DNA from: CAVSNH01 sp963729275
Lineage (GTDB): Bacteria > Actinomycetota > Acidimicrobiia > Acidimicrobiales > RAAP-2
Direction of reading: 5' to 3'
Length of the DNA: 64,000 nucleotides
NCBI GenBank assembly: GCA_963729275.1
Contig: CAVSNH010000012.1
Location: 30,634-94,633, forward strand
In this document: piece after piece, positions 1-9,085 of the stretch
How the letters are laid out: the number at the start of each line of letters is the position of its first letter
Position numbering within the stretch: the stretch's first letter is position 1
The notes under the pieces: generated by a model
The model's database searches: none
What the model was told of the DNA's origin: nothing
What the model saw: only the letters and a program-made list of their open reading frames with translations
Position numbers and translations under genes: made by a program

Positions 1-473
1 ACACCCTGATCCTCGACCTTCGCATCGGGACCATCCATCCCGACGTCATGGTCCTCCTGCCGATCATGGCCGGCCTGGTCGGGGGTCCGGCTACCGGAGC
101 GTCGATGGGATTCGGCGCGGGCCTCGCCGCCGACCTCTTCCTTCCCACCCCGTTCGGGCTCTCGGCGCTGGTCGGGACGGTGGTCGGCTTTGCCGTGGGG
201 GCGGCCACCATCGCCCTCGACCGCACCTCGTGGTGGCTGCCGCCGGCGGTGGCCATCCTCGGGAGCGCCGTCTATGAGCTGAGCTATGCCGCGATCGGCT
301 CACTGCTCGGACAACCGCAGATGCTGCACGTCGACCTCCTCCGCATCGTGGTCCTGGTCTCGGTGGTGAACGGCATCCTCTCCCTGGCCGCCCGTCGGGT
401 GGTGGCGTGGTCCCTGCCCAGCGCCTCGACCGAGGGCATCCCCACCTCGGGCATAGTTGCCGCGCCGCGATGA
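1..473 (+). CDS. mreD: Rod shape-determining protein MreD, 5' end outside window
   Basis: Integral membrane subunit of the elongasome that helps place side-wall peptidoglycan synthesis. The frame is open from base 3 to the TGA at 471, so the first in-window ATG (48) is internal and the true start lies upstream. The visible protein is almost entirely hydrophobic, with an LILDLRIG segment and then FLPTPFGLSAL, which I recognise from actinobacterial MreD. The next gene is the elongation transpeptidase mrdA, as expected for an mreBCD-mrdA cluster. Only the C-terminal two thirds or so can be judged. Confidence 0.85.
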   Translation, partial: TLILDLRIGTIHPDVMVLLPIMAGLVGGPATGASMGFGAGLAADLFLPTPFGLSALVGTVVGFAVGAATIALDRTSWWLPPAVAILGSAVYELSYAAIGSLLGQPQMLHVDLLRIVVLVSVVNGILSLAARRVVAWSLPSASTEGIPTSGIVAAPR

Positions 474-539
474 GGTCCTCCAGATGAGGTCCTCCGGATG
501 AGGTCCGCCGGGCGCGTGCCGCCCCGGGTTGTCGCTTGG

Positions 540-545
540 GATACT
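540..545 (+). promoter_or_regulatory. Possible -10 box GATACT for mrdA
   Basis: GATACT lies 8 bases before the GTG at 554, matching the window-wide arrangement of a -10 box directly upstream of the start. It favours GTG 554 over TTG 536, whose first codons overlap the box. The first base deviates from TAnnnT, so this is weak. Confidence 0.35.
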
Positions 546-553
546 GGGCCTCC

Positions 554-2761
554 GTGAGCCGCTCGCTGCGCCATCCCTTCCGCGGCTCGCGGCGCTACGT
601 CCGCCCCGAGCGCTCCCTGTCGGGCCGCCCGCGCAAGACCCACCAGCCCCGGATGCGCCAGAACCGGTTCTCGGTCGAGGCCGCCCTCCAGACACCGGAC
701 ACGACCGAGGCCCGCCCCGGGCTGCGCCTGCGGATCATCGCCGCGGTGGTGGTCCTTCTCTTCTGCATCCTCGGTCTCCGTCTGTGGGCGCTCCAGGCGC
801 TCCAGGCCCCGGCGGCGGCCAAGGCCGTGGCGGCCGACGAGATTCGGGTGGTGCCGGTGGAACCGACCCGAGGGCTCATCCTGGACCGGTACGCCAACCC
901 GTTGGTCGACAACGTGGTGACCTACCAGATCACCCTGTCGCGGGTCTCGGCCGTCCAGAACCCACAGGTGGTCGGCACCCTCGCCGCCCTCATCGGCCAG
1001 ACCACCGCCCAGGTCGAGGCCACCATCGCCGACAAGCAGTACAGCCCGTACAAGCCGGTGCCCATCCTGTCCGCGGCACCGTTGCCCGACATCCTCTACA
1101 TCAAGGAGCACCCGGGTGAGTTCCCCGGGGTGAGCGCGGTGGCCACCACCCAGCGCAACTACCCGCAGCTCGAGATCCCCGGTCCGGCGTCGGCCGGGTA
1201 CCCGGCCGAGCACGCCCTCGGCTACGTGGGCACCATCAGCCCGTCCGAGCTCAAGGCGGACGCCGGCAAGGGCTATCAACCCGGTGACGACTATGGCCAG
1301 TCCGGCCTCGAGTACCAGTACCAGTCGCAGCTACGGGGCACACCCGGCAGCCAGGAGCTCGAGGTCGACCCTCAGGGTCAAGTAGTAGGGACGATCAAGA
1401 CCACCCCGGCGGTGGCCGGTGACAACCTCGTGACCAATCTCGACACCGGCCTCCAACAGGTGGTGGACAACGCCCTCTCCAGTCAGATCCTCTCCATCCG
1501 GGGAACGCCCGACCCGGACAACGGGAATGCGATCCGTAAGGCGCCCAACGGCGCGGCAGTGGTGCTCGATCCCCAGACCGGTGCCGTCCTCGCCATCTCG
1601 TCCTACCCCTTCTACAACCCGAACATCTGGGTGGGCGGGATCTCCGACGCCAACTACGCCGCTTTGCAGCTCAGCAGCGCCCAGAACGACTACTCGATCG
1701 ACGGCGAGCTGCCACCGGGGTCGACGTTCAAGCTGACCACCGCCACCGCGGCCCTCCAGACCGGGCTCATCTCGCCGTCGACCATCGAAGACGACAACGG
1801 CAGCTATACGGCCCCCGACTGCAAAGGCCCCAGTTGCACATTGCACGACGACGTCGGGGACAAGCCTTTCGGTGACATCGATCTGACGACGGCCCTCACC
1901 GTGTCGAGCGACGTGTTCTTCTATCAAATCGGGGCCGAGTTCTGGGACGACCAGTCGCAGTACGGACAGACCCCCATCCAGAACACGGCGGCACAGTACG
2001 GCTACGGGAACCCGACCGGCATCGACCTTCCCAACGAGGCCTCGGGTCTGGTGGGGAGCCCGGCGATCCAGAACAAGCTGCATGCCCAGTACCCGAAGGA
2101 CTATCCCTATCCGCAGTGGTACACGGGCAACAACATGGAGCTCGCCTTCGGGCAAGGGCTCACGGAGGTGACCCCACTCCAGCAGGCCGTGGCCTATTCC
2201 ACCTTCGCCAACGGCGGTACCCGCTATCAACCGCAAGTGGTGGCGGCGGTGGTGTCGCCGAGCGGAAAGGTCGTCCAGCGGATGGCCCCGAAGGCCGTCG
2301 GTCACATCGCCTACGGCGCGGCCGACTACGCGGCCATGCTCAAAGGGTTCGAGGGAGTGATCGACAACCAAAGCGGCACCGGCTACGCGGTCTTCGGGGG
2401 CGCGGGCTGGAACCAGCAGGCGTTCCCGCTGGCTGGCAAGACGGGAACGGCCAGCGTGAACGGAGAGGAGCCGGTGTCGTGGTTCGTCGGCTTCGGGCCG
2501 CTGCCCGATCCCCAGTACGTCGTCGTCGTCGACATCAACGAGGGTGGCTACGGCGTCGACGCCGCCGCGCCGGTCGTGCGCAACATCTTCAACTACCTCG
2601 CCGCCCATCCGGTGACCGCCCCCGGCATCCCGCCGGACCCGGCGGTCATCCGATCGCCCAGCCCGGTGGCGCTCCCGACCGCCCCTTCCTCGACGACCAC
2701 CTCCGTTCCCGGCTCGACCACCACCGGCTCGACCACGACCACCACTGCCCCGGGGGCCTGA
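554..2761 (+). CDS. mrdA: Penicillin-binding protein 2, elongation transpeptidase
   Basis: Class B penicillin-binding protein that cross-links peptidoglycan during side-wall growth, anchored by one N-terminal membrane segment (about residues 60-84). The PBP dimerisation domain follows, then the transpeptidase domain with STFK (catalytic Ser near residue 390), SSD in place of the SxN motif (near 451) and KTGT (near 629). SSD is usual in many PBP2 proteins. The N-terminus has about 55 basic cytoplasmic residues and the C-terminus is a Thr/Ser/Pro tail. At about 735 residues it is somewhat longer than typical. The start is uncertain: TTG 536, GTG 554 and ATG 653 are all in frame. It follows mreD by about 80 bases. 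Confidence 0.92.
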   Translation: MSRSLRHPFRGSRRYVRPERSLSGRPRKTHQPRMRQNRFSVEAALQTPDTTEARPGLRLRIIAAVVVLLFCILGLRLWALQALQAPAAAKAVAADEIRVVPVEPTRGLILDRYANPLVDNVVTYQITLSRVSAVQNPQVVGTLAALIGQTTAQVEATIADKQYSPYKPVPILSAAPLPDILYIKEHPGEFPGVSAVATTQRNYPQLEIPGPASAGYPAEHALGYVGTISPSELKADAGKGYQPGDDYGQSGLEYQYQSQLRGTPGSQELEVDPQGQVVGTIKTTPAVAGDNLVTNLDTGLQQVVDNALSSQILSIRGTPDPDNGNAIRKAPNGAAVVLDPQTGAVLAISSYPFYNPNIWVGGISDANYAALQLSSAQNDYSIDGELPPGSTFKLTTATAALQTGLISPSTIEDDNGSYTAPDCKGPSCTLHDDVGDKPFGDIDLTTALTVSSDVFFYQIGAEFWDDQSQYGQTPIQNTAAQYGYGNPTGIDLPNEASGLVGSPAIQNKLHAQYPKDYPYPQWYTGNNMELAFGQGLTEVTPLQQAVAYSTFANGGTRYQPQVVAAVVSPSGKVVQRMAPKAVGHIAYGAADYAAMLKGFEGVIDNQSGTGYAVFGGAGWNQQAFPLAGKTGTASVNGEEPVSWFVGFGPLPDPQYVVVVDINEGGYGVDAAAPVVRNIFNYLAAHPVTAPGIPPDPAVIRSPSPVALPTAPSSTTTSVPGSTTTGSTTTTTAPGA

Positions 2762-2852
2762 CCGCCCCGATGGGCGGTGTCCCGCCGGCCGGGCCCGGGC
2801 GCCCGGCACACTCCTGACCAGGCTTCGGATCCGATGGCGGCGGATAGAGCCG

Positions 2853-2858
2853 TAGGAT
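2853..2858 (+). promoter_or_regulatory. Probable -10 box TAGGAT, near-leaderless start
   Basis: TAGGAT sits 10 bases before the ATG at 2869. With a transcription start 6-7 bases downstream, the 5' leader would be only a few bases. No Shine-Dalgarno is present. Confidence 0.45.
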
Positions 2859-2868
2859 TCCGGGGCAC

Positions 2869-4905
2869 ATGGAGTCCCTCTGGAGCCAGATCGAGCCTCT
2901 CCTCGACCACGTCGAAAAGCCCGCTCGGTACATCGGCGGGGAACTCGGTGCCGAACGGCCCGAGAACCTCGACCACGGCTCGGGGGCGGTGGCCTGGCTG
3001 CTCGTCTACCCCGACACCTACGAGATCGGGCTGCCCAACCAGGGACTGCAGATCCTCTACGAGATCTTGAACGAGCGGACCGACGCCCTGGCCGAGCGGA
3101 CCTATGCGCCATGGGTGGACATGGAGTCGGCCATGCGGGCGGCCGGTGTGCCCCTCTTCTCGCTCGAGACGCATCGGGCGGCCGCCGGCTTCGACGTCAT
3201 CGCCTTCAACCTGTCGGCCGAGCTCGTCTACACCAATGTGCTCAATCTCATCGACCTGGCCGGCCTACCCGTGCGAGCCGCCGACCGCCAGGCGCACCAT
3301 CCCTTGGTGGTGGCCGGCGGCCACTGCGCCTTCAACCCCGAGCCGCTGGCCGACTTCGTCGACGCCTTCGTGCTCGGTGACGGGGAGGAGGCGGTGGGGG
3401 AGGTCAACGACGTGGTGGCCGCCTTCCGCATCGGCACCGGTGGAGAAGCGCCGGGCGGCGACCGGGCCGAGCTGCTGCGTGCTCTGGCCCAGGTGCCCGG
3501 TGTCTACGTGCCCTGGTGCTACGAGGCCCACGATGGGCCGGGCGGTCGCTTTGACGGGGTCACTCCGCGGTTCCCCGAGACGCCGGAGGTGGTCGAGAAG
3601 CGGACCATCGCCGAGTTGGCCGCCTGGCCCTATCCACGGCGCCAGCTCGTACCGCTCATCGAGGTCGTCCACGACCGGCTGAACGTCGAGATCTTCCGCG
3701 GCTGCACCCGGGGCTGCCGGTTTTGCCAGGCCGGGATGATCACCCGACCGGTGCGCGAGCGGCCGGCCGAGCAGGTCCGGACGATGGTGTCCGACGGCTT
3801 GCGCCGCACCGGCTACGACGAGGTCGCGCTGACCTCGCTGTCGAGCGCCGACTACTCGGGGATCGAGGAGATGGTGACAGCGGTCATCGACGACCCCCAA
3901 TGCTCCGGTCAGGTGTCGGTCAGCCTGCCGAGCCTGCGAGTCGACGCCTTCACCGTCGGAACCGCCACCCAGATTCAACGCGTGCGGCGCACTGGGCTCA
4001 CCTTCGCGCCCGAGGGCGGGACGTGGCGCATGCGCCAGGTCATCAACAAGCTGATCACCGAGGAGGATCTCTACGCGGCGGTCGACGCCGCATTCAGCCA
4101 GGGATGGCGGCGGGTCAAGCTCTACTTCCTCATCGGCCTGCCCACCGAGACCGACGAGGACACGCTCGGCATCGTCCACCTCGCCGCCCGATGTGTGGCC
4201 ATCGGGCGGCGGTACCACAAGGGCCCGTCGGTCACCGCCTCGGTCGGCGGCTTCGTCCCGAAGGTCCAGACCCCGTTCCAGTGGTTCGGCCAGAACACGA
4301 TCGAGGAGCTCACCCGCAAGGTCCACCTGCTCCGCGACGCGGCCCGTCCCGTGCGGGGCCTCACCATCCGCTGGCACGACCCGAAGGCCACCGCCATCGA
4401 AGGCCTCATGAGCCGGGGAGACCGGAGCATCGGCGCGGTTATCGAGCACGTCTGGAAGCGGGGCGGGACCTTCCAAGAGTGGTCGGAGCACTTCGACCTC
4501 GAGCTTTGGACCGAGGCGATGCGCGCCTGTGGACTCTCCCTCGAGGGGGCGGTGTACCGCCATCGCACGGCCGAGGAGCCGCTGCCCTGGGACCACCTCT
4601 CGGCCGGACTCCACCGGGACTTCCTTTGGCAGGACTGGCTGGACGCCCTGGCCGAGCATGGGCTCCCGGACTGCCGCTGGACGCCCTGCTACGACTGCGG
4701 GGCATGCACCGGGTTCGGCATCGAGCACGTGGTGGCCTCGGCCACCCCGCCGGCCGGCGGAAGCCAGGGAACCGGCCAGGATCTCTCGACTGGCGGCCGG
4801 GTGCCGGTACGATTCAGGGAGACGGGGCCAGCCGGTGCCGTCCCGGCCACCCGGCCGGCCGACGCCGAGTACGCCGTCCTTCGGGTCGGAGAGGGAAGAG
4901 GGTGA
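2869..4905 (+). CDS. TIGR03960-family B12-binding-like/radical SAM protein
   Basis: Radical SAM protein of the family usually encoded just upstream of RNase E/G. The N-terminal 250 residues resemble a cobalamin-binding-like domain (segment LLVYPDTYEIGLPN). The radical SAM core carries the cluster motif CTRGCRFC with cysteines at about residues 279, 283 and 286, and a Cys-rich stretch (CYDCGACTG) lies near the C-terminus. About 678 residues, full length. Its stop overlaps the GTG of the next gene by four bases (GTGA), and the two gene products are often encoded together or fused in other bacteria. The substrate is not known; a tRNA or rRNA modification role is inference from neighbourhood only. 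Confidence 0.85.
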   Translation: MESLWSQIEPLLDHVEKPARYIGGELGAERPENLDHGSGAVAWLLVYPDTYEIGLPNQGLQILYEILNERTDALAERTYAPWVDMESAMRAAGVPLFSLETHRAAAGFDVIAFNLSAELVYTNVLNLIDLAGLPVRAADRQAHHPLVVAGGHCAFNPEPLADFVDAFVLGDGEEAVGEVNDVVAAFRIGTGGEAPGGDRAELLRALAQVPGVYVPWCYEAHDGPGGRFDGVTPRFPETPEVVEKRTIAELAAWPYPRRQLVPLIEVVHDRLNVEIFRGCTRGCRFCQAGMITRPVRERPAEQVRTMVSDGLRRTGYDEVALTSLSSADYSGIEEMVTAVIDDPQCSGQVSVSLPSLRVDAFTVGTATQIQRVRRTGLTFAPEGGTWRMRQVINKLITEEDLYAAVDAAFSQGWRRVKLYFLIGLPTETDEDTLGIVHLAARCVAIGRRYHKGPSVTASVGGFVPKVQTPFQWFGQNTIEELTRKVHLLRDAARPVRGLTIRWHDPKATAIEGLMSRGDRSIGAVIEHVWKRGGTFQEWSEHFDLELWTEAMRACGLSLEGAVYRHRTAEEPLPWDHLSAGLHRDFLWQDWLDALAEHGLPDCRWTPCYDCGACTGFGIEHVVASATPPAGGSQGTGQDLSTGGRVPVRFRETGPAGAVPATRPADAEYAVLRVGEGRG

Positions 4906-5711
4906 GGGTGCGGGTCCGGCTCCGCTTCTCGAAGCTCGGCAAAGTCCGATTCACCAGCCAGCGGGACGTGGCTCGCATGTGGGAGCGGGCCCTCCGGCGG
5001 GACGGGTTCCCCATGGCCTATACGGCTGGCTTCTCCCCCCGTCCCCAGCTGAGCTTCGGCTTGGCCCTGCCGACCGGGTGCGAGTCGCTGGCCGAGTACC
5101 TCGATGTAACGGTGGACGAGGGCCGGCCCGAGGCCGAGGCCCTCGACGTGGCCGGCTCCCCGGGCCGCCTCACGCCGCTCCTGCCCGACGGCATCGACGT
5201 GACCTCGGCGGGCGTGCTCGAGGCGGGCTCCGACTCGCTACAGGAGCTCGTCACCTCCTGTCGCTGGGCGCTCGCCCTCACCGGGGAGAGTCACGAGGAG
5301 GTCGCCGAGCGGCTGGCGGCGGCCCTGTCGGCCGACAGCCTGCCGGTCGTGCGCCGGCGTAAGGGACGGATCGTGACCGACGATCTCCGTCCCTCGATCA
5401 TCGCCCTCGAGGTGATGGCGAGGGAGGACGACGACCGAGAAGACAGCAGTGTGGACGTGGTGGCCGAGCTCGCCACCCGACCTCGCGGTGTGCGGCCGCC
5501 CGAGCTCATGGCCGTGCTTTCGGCCACCGGCGGACCTGGGGAACGGTCCGTTTGCACCGTGGGGGAGGACCACGGCCTGAGGTTGCGCCGGGCCTGTCGA
5601 ACGAATCAATGGATCGAGTGCGGCGGCTCCCGCCGGGAGCCCCTGTCCGAGACAGGCGGCCCCAGTCGGTGGCCGGTCCGCCCGACGCACGCGTGGGAGC
5701 GTGCGTCATGA
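4902..5711 (+). CDS. TIGR03936/DUF2344 protein, radical SAM partner
   Basis: Partner of the preceding radical SAM protein. The N-terminus, VRLRFSKLGKVRFTSQRDV, and the block GFSPRPQLSFGLALPTG are the family hallmarks. The start is GTG at 4902, overlapping the upstream TGA by four bases, so translation is probably coupled. An in-frame open stretch continues far upstream but is only the shadow of the preceding gene. About 269 residues; the C-terminal 25 or so look poorly conserved. Followed by rne after 21 bases, the order seen in many actinobacteria and firmicutes. Function unknown. Confidence 0.8.
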   Translation: MRVRVRLRFSKLGKVRFTSQRDVARMWERALRRDGFPMAYTAGFSPRPQLSFGLALPTGCESLAEYLDVTVDEGRPEAEALDVAGSPGRLTPLLPDGIDVTSAGVLEAGSDSLQELVTSCRWALALTGESHEEVAERLAAALSADSLPVVRRRKGRIVTDDLRPSIIALEVMAREDDDREDSSVDVVAELATRPRGVRPPELMAVLSATGGPGERSVCTVGEDHGLRLRRACRTNQWIECGGSRREPLSETGGPSRWPVRPTHAWERAS

Positions 5712-5732
5712 GCAGTCTTAGAAGGGATTTCG

Positions 5733-7637
5733 ATGTCAGATGTCACTGCCGGGAAACCGGTAGACGTACCCGAGGAGCCGCCGTCGGAGGCGGCTCCCCG
5801 TGCCGTGCCCGAGGTGGGCCCGGCTGACCGGAACGGTTCGTCCCGCTCGGTTCCGACCGAGCGCGGCAACAGTCCGCTGAGCGTCCTCCCCGGCGAAGCC
5901 GGGGAGGGAGGCGACGGTCGCCCAGGGGCAACCGGAGGTCAGGGCCAAGGGCAGGGCCAGCGAAGCCGTCGGCGGCGAGGCTCAAGAGGTGGACGTGGAC
6001 GTGGCCGCTCGCCCTCGGTGGGGGTGACGGGCGCCCCCGGCGCCGGGCCACGGACGGATGGCACGACCTCGTCGGCCAGCGAGGTCACCGATGTCAGCGA
6101 TGTCAGCGATGTCAGCGATGTTGTCCCCATCCCGACCGTGGCACCGCCCCTCGCCCGGGTCACCGGTGAGAAGCCGAAGATCGGCGACACCCGCCCGGGA
6201 CCACCTCCGCCGCGCGTCGAGCCGGTCACCACCCGGGGACGCCGAGCCCCGGCCGAGACCCGACCGGCGGCCCGGCCTGCCGCTCGAGCCGAGGGCCGTC
6301 CCGACGCCAAGGCCGAGCCCCGGACCGAAGGCCGCCGGGGCGGTCGCGAGCGACGGGGCAAGGCCGTGGGTCGCTACATGATCTGCGTCCACGTCCAGCC
6401 GGAGATGACCCAGATCGCCCTGCTCGAGGGCCGGACGCTCGTCGAGCACTACATCTCGCGGATCTCCGACGACGCCACCCAGATCGACGGCAACATCTAC
6501 CGGGGCCGGGTCCAGAACGTGCTGCCGGGCATGGAAGCCGCCTTCATCGACATCGGCACCCCGAAGAACGCCGTGCTCTACCACGGCGACGTCCGCTACG
6601 ACACCGACGACGTGGAGTCGCACGGCGGAGGTGGACAGCCTCGCATCGAGCAGCTCCTGCGCCCGGGCCAGTCGATCCTCTGCCAGGTTACGAAGAACCC
6701 CATCGGCGCCAAGGGGGCGAGGCTCACCCAGGAGGTGTCGCTGCCGGGTCGGTTCGTCGTCCTCGTTCCGAACAGCACCGCCTACGGAATCTCCAAGCGG
6801 CTCGACGACGCCGAGCGGCGGCGTCTGCGCCGCATCGTCGACGCCATCCGGCCCGAGGGCCACGGCCTCATCGCGCGCACGGCGGCCGCCGGAGCGAGCG
6901 CCGAGGAGCTCGAGGCCGACGTCGAGCGGCTCACCCGGCAGTGGCAAGAGATCGCCAGCCGGTCGACGGAGGGCCAGGGCCCCCAGCTCCTCTATCGGGA
7001 GCCGGCCATCGCCGTGCGGGTCATCCGGGAAGAGCTCAACCGCGAATACCGGGCGGTCGTGATCGATGACCTCGACCTCTACGAGCAAGTGCGCGACTAC
7101 GTCGAGGCGGTCAACCCGGAGCTGGCCGAGCGGGTCGAGTACTTCGATACCGCCGCCGAGGACCTGCCCGTCTTCGAGCGCTACCACGTGCACGAGCAGC
7201 TGCACAAAGCGCTCGACCGCAAGGTCTGGCTGCCGTCAGGCGGCTCCCTCGTCATCGACCGGACCGAAGCGCTCACCGTCATCGACGTGAACACCGGGAA
7301 GAACGTGGGGACCACCAACCTCGAGGAGACCGTGTACCGCAACAACCTCGAGGCAGCCGAGGAGGTGGCACGCCAGCTGCGCCTCCGGGACATCGGCGGC
7401 ATCATCGTCATCGATTTCATCGACATGGAGGTCCGGGAGAACCGCGACAAGGTAGGCGCGGCCCTCCGTTCCGCCTTGGCCCGCGACAAGACCCGGACGC
7501 AGGTCTTCGACATCTCCGAGCTGGGCCTGGTCGAGATGACCCGCAAGCGGGTATCCGAGGGGCTCATCGAGTCGATGTCGACCACCTGCACGGTTTGTGG
7601 TGGCCGCGGCATCGTGTTCGAGGACCCCGAGGAGTGA
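5733..7637 (+). CDS. rne: Ribonuclease E/G
   Basis: Endoribonuclease of mRNA decay and rRNA/tRNA processing. Residues 1-210 are a low-complexity Pro/Arg/Gly/Glu-rich extension, including a perfect 9-base repeat (DVS units). The S1-like domain follows (YRGRVQNVLPGMEAAFIDIG), then the catalytic DNase I-like subdomain with acidic residues at D518 (VIDVNTG) and D561 (VIDFIDM), and a zinc-link CTVC at C619/C622. No long C-terminal degradosome scaffold is present; the disordered part is at the N-terminus, a common actinobacterial arrangement. AGAAGG eight bases before ATG 5733 serves as ribosome binding site. It sits directly upstream of rplU-rpmA. Confidence 0.93.
   Translation: MSDVTAGKPVDVPEEPPSEAAPRAVPEVGPADRNGSSRSVPTERGNSPLSVLPGEAGEGGDGRPGATGGQGQGQGQRSRRRRGSRGGRGRGRSPSVGVTGAPGAGPRTDGTTSSASEVTDVSDVSDVSDVVPIPTVAPPLARVTGEKPKIGDTRPGPPPPRVEPVTTRGRRAPAETRPAARPAARAEGRPDAKAEPRTEGRRGGRERRGKAVGRYMICVHVQPEMTQIALLEGRTLVEHYISRISDDATQIDGNIYRGRVQNVLPGMEAAFIDIGTPKNAVLYHGDVRYDTDDVESHGGGGQPRIEQLLRPGQSILCQVTKNPIGAKGARLTQEVSLPGRFVVLVPNSTAYGISKRLDDAERRRLRRIVDAIRPEGHGLIARTAAAGASAEELEADVERLTRQWQEIASRSTEGQGPQLLYREPAIAVRVIREELNREYRAVVIDDLDLYEQVRDYVEAVNPELAERVEYFDTAAEDLPVFERYHVHEQLHKALDRKVWLPSGGSLVIDRTEALTVIDVNTGKNVGTTNLEETVYRNNLEAAEEVARQLRLRDIGGIIVIDFIDMEVRENRDKVGAALRSALARDKTRTQVFDISELGLVEMTRKRVSEGLIESMSTTCTVCGGRGIVFEDPEE
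6081..6122 (+). repeat. 9-base tandem repeat inside rne
   Basis: Three perfect copies of GATGTCAGC (6090-6116) flanked by diverged partial copies encode Asp-Val-Ser units in the disordered N-terminal extension. Copy number may vary between strains by slippage. Confidence 0.8.
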
Positions 7638-7641
7638 CGGG

Positions 7642-7647
7642 TACACT
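7642..7647 (+). promoter_or_regulatory. Probable -10 box TACACT for rplU
   Basis: TACACT ends 9 bases before the rplU ATG and overlaps the short gap after rne. It implies a very short leader for L21. Confidence 0.5.
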
Positions 7648-7656
7648 GGCCGACCT

Positions 7657-7968
7657 ATGTACGCTGTGATCAGGACCGGAGGCAAACAGGAGCGGGTGGC
7701 CGAGGGCGAGGAGCTCCGCGTCGAGCGGCTGGGGGCCGAGACCGGGTCCGAGGTCCGCTTCGAGCCGGTACTCGTCGTCGACGGGGACCGGGTGCTCGCC
7801 ACGCCGGCGCAACTCGCCGGTTCCTCAGTGGTGGCCACCGTGGTCGGTGAGGAGCTCGGCCCGAAGATCCGGGCCTTCACCTACAAGTCGAAGAGCAACC
7901 AGCGCCGGCACTGGGGCCACCGCCAGCGCTACTCGACCATCGCCATCACGTCCATCACTGCGGGCTGA
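7657..7968 (+). CDS. rplU: 50S ribosomal protein L21
   Basis: Large-subunit protein binding 23S rRNA. It begins MYAVIRTGGKQERVAEGEEL, the standard L21 N-terminus, and ends with the conserved KSKSNQRRHWGHRQ region. 103 residues, the normal size. ATG 7657 is chosen because L21 homologues begin there and a -10 box lies just upstream; the in-frame GTG at 7597 lies within rne. rpmA follows after 19 bases. Confidence 0.97.
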   Translation: MYAVIRTGGKQERVAEGEELRVERLGAETGSEVRFEPVLVVDGDRVLATPAQLAGSSVVATVVGEELGPKIRAFTYKSKSNQRRHWGHRQRYSTIAITSITAG

Positions 7969-7987
7969 TCGGGAACGAAGGAGCACC

Positions 7988-8242
7988 ATGTCGAAGACGA
8001 AGGGCGGGGGCTCGACCCGCAACGGGCGGGACTCGCAGGCGCAGCGCCTGGGGGTCAAGGAGTTCGGCGGCACTACGGTGCGGGCCGGGGCCATCATCGT
8101 GCGCCAACGGGGGACGGTGTTCCATCCCGGTGAGAACGTCGGACGGGGCAACGACGACACTCTCTTCGCTCGCTGTGACGGCACGGTTCGCTTCATCAAC
8201 CGCAAAGGACGCAAGCTGGTCGACGTCGTCGCCCCGCAATGA
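7988..8242 (+). CDS. rpmA: 50S ribosomal protein L27
   Basis: Ribosomal protein L27, near the peptidyl transferase centre. It starts MSKTKGGGSTRNGRDSQAQR and has the conserved GRGNDDTLFA segment. 84 residues, full length. AAGGAG seven bases before ATG 7988 is a clear Shine-Dalgarno, unlike the upstream rplU start, consistent with rpmA being an internal gene of the rplU transcript. Confidence 0.97.
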   Translation: MSKTKGGGSTRNGRDSQAQRLGVKEFGGTTVRAGAIIVRQRGTVFHPGENVGRGNDDTLFARCDGTVRFINRKGRKLVDVVAPQ

Positions 8243-8248
8243 ACCGGG

Positions 8249-8992
8249 GTGCCGACCCGAACCCTCGAGCTCGACGGGGCCGTCAATTTCCGTGACCTCG
8301 GCGGCTACCCGGCCACCGGGGGTCGGCGAGTGGCGTGGCGGCGACTGTTCCGGGCGGACGGCCTCGGCAGCCTGAGCGAGGCCGACCGGGGAACCCTGGC
8401 CGAGCTCGGCCTGGTCACGGTCATCGATCTCCGGACCTCCGACGAGGCCACCCATCGCGGTCGGTTCCCGGTCGAGCACGTGCCCGTCCGGTATCACGAG
8501 TTCCCGCTCGTCGACGTGCTGCCCACCCCCGAGGACCTGCCGAGCTGGAACGAGACGGCGTACGTGGCCGAGCGTTATCGGGACATGGTGGCCGACGGCC
8601 GGCCCGCGCTGGTCGGGGCCATCGAGGTGTTGGCCACATCGGGGGCCCTGCCCGCCGTGTTCCACTGCAGCGCCGGCAAGGACCGGACCGGCGTGCTCTC
8701 GGCCCTCCTCCTCGCCTTCCTCGGCGTGCCTGACGAGCTCATCGTCGAGGACTACGCCCTGAGCGCAGCGGCCATGGCCGGGCTCTTCGAGCGGATCAAG
8801 GCCGACTACCCCGACGCATTGGAGGCGGTGGAGCGCTATGCCCCGACCGTGCTCCAGGTGGTGCCCGAGACCATGGAGGCCTTCCTCGCCTCCCTGCGCG
8901 ACACCCACGGTTCCTACCGGGGGCTGGCCGAGGACCTGGGCGTCACCGACGCGGTGGACCGGCTGCGAGGGCTCGTGTTGGTCGACGACTGA
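8249..8992 (+). CDS. Tyrosine-type protein phosphatase (Y_phosphatase3 family)
   Basis: Dual-specificity/tyrosine phosphatase-like protein. The catalytic loop HCSAGKDRTG places the nucleophilic Cys at about residue 140 and the phosphate-binding Arg near 146; the N-terminal NFRDLGGY motif is typical of this bacterial family. 247 residues. It starts at GTG 8249, six bases after the rpmA stop. Its position between rpmA and obgE is unusual, since these two are normally adjacent. The substrate is unknown; related proteins act on phosphotyrosine or phosphoinositides. Confidence 0.82.
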   Translation: MPTRTLELDGAVNFRDLGGYPATGGRRVAWRRLFRADGLGSLSEADRGTLAELGLVTVIDLRTSDEATHRGRFPVEHVPVRYHEFPLVDVLPTPEDLPSWNETAYVAERYRDMVADGRPALVGAIEVLATSGALPAVFHCSAGKDRTGVLSALLLAFLGVPDELIVEDYALSAAAMAGLFERIKADYPDALEAVERYAPTVLQVVPETMEAFLASLRDTHGSYRGLAEDLGVTDAVDRLRGLVLVDD

Positions 8993-9072
8993 CCCCCTTT
9001 GAGCCGGTCGTGGCATCACGCGGCCGGGGAGCGAGGATGCCGCCGACAATCGGGCGCTGACCAGGCCGTCGG

Positions 9073-9078
9073 TAGGAT
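9073..9078 (+). promoter_or_regulatory. -10 box TAGGAT, leaderless obgE
   Basis: TAGGAT ends 7 bases before the obgE ATG, so the transcript would begin at or next to the start codon. It also separates obgE from the preceding phosphatase gene. Confidence 0.6.
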
Positions 9079-9085
9079 CACACAA

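Noticed and set aside
6090..6116. GATGTCAGC repeats as another GTCAG binding array
   Set aside because: The copies are direct, 9 bases apart, in coding frame of rne and encode a simple DVS repeat; no inverted half-site is present.
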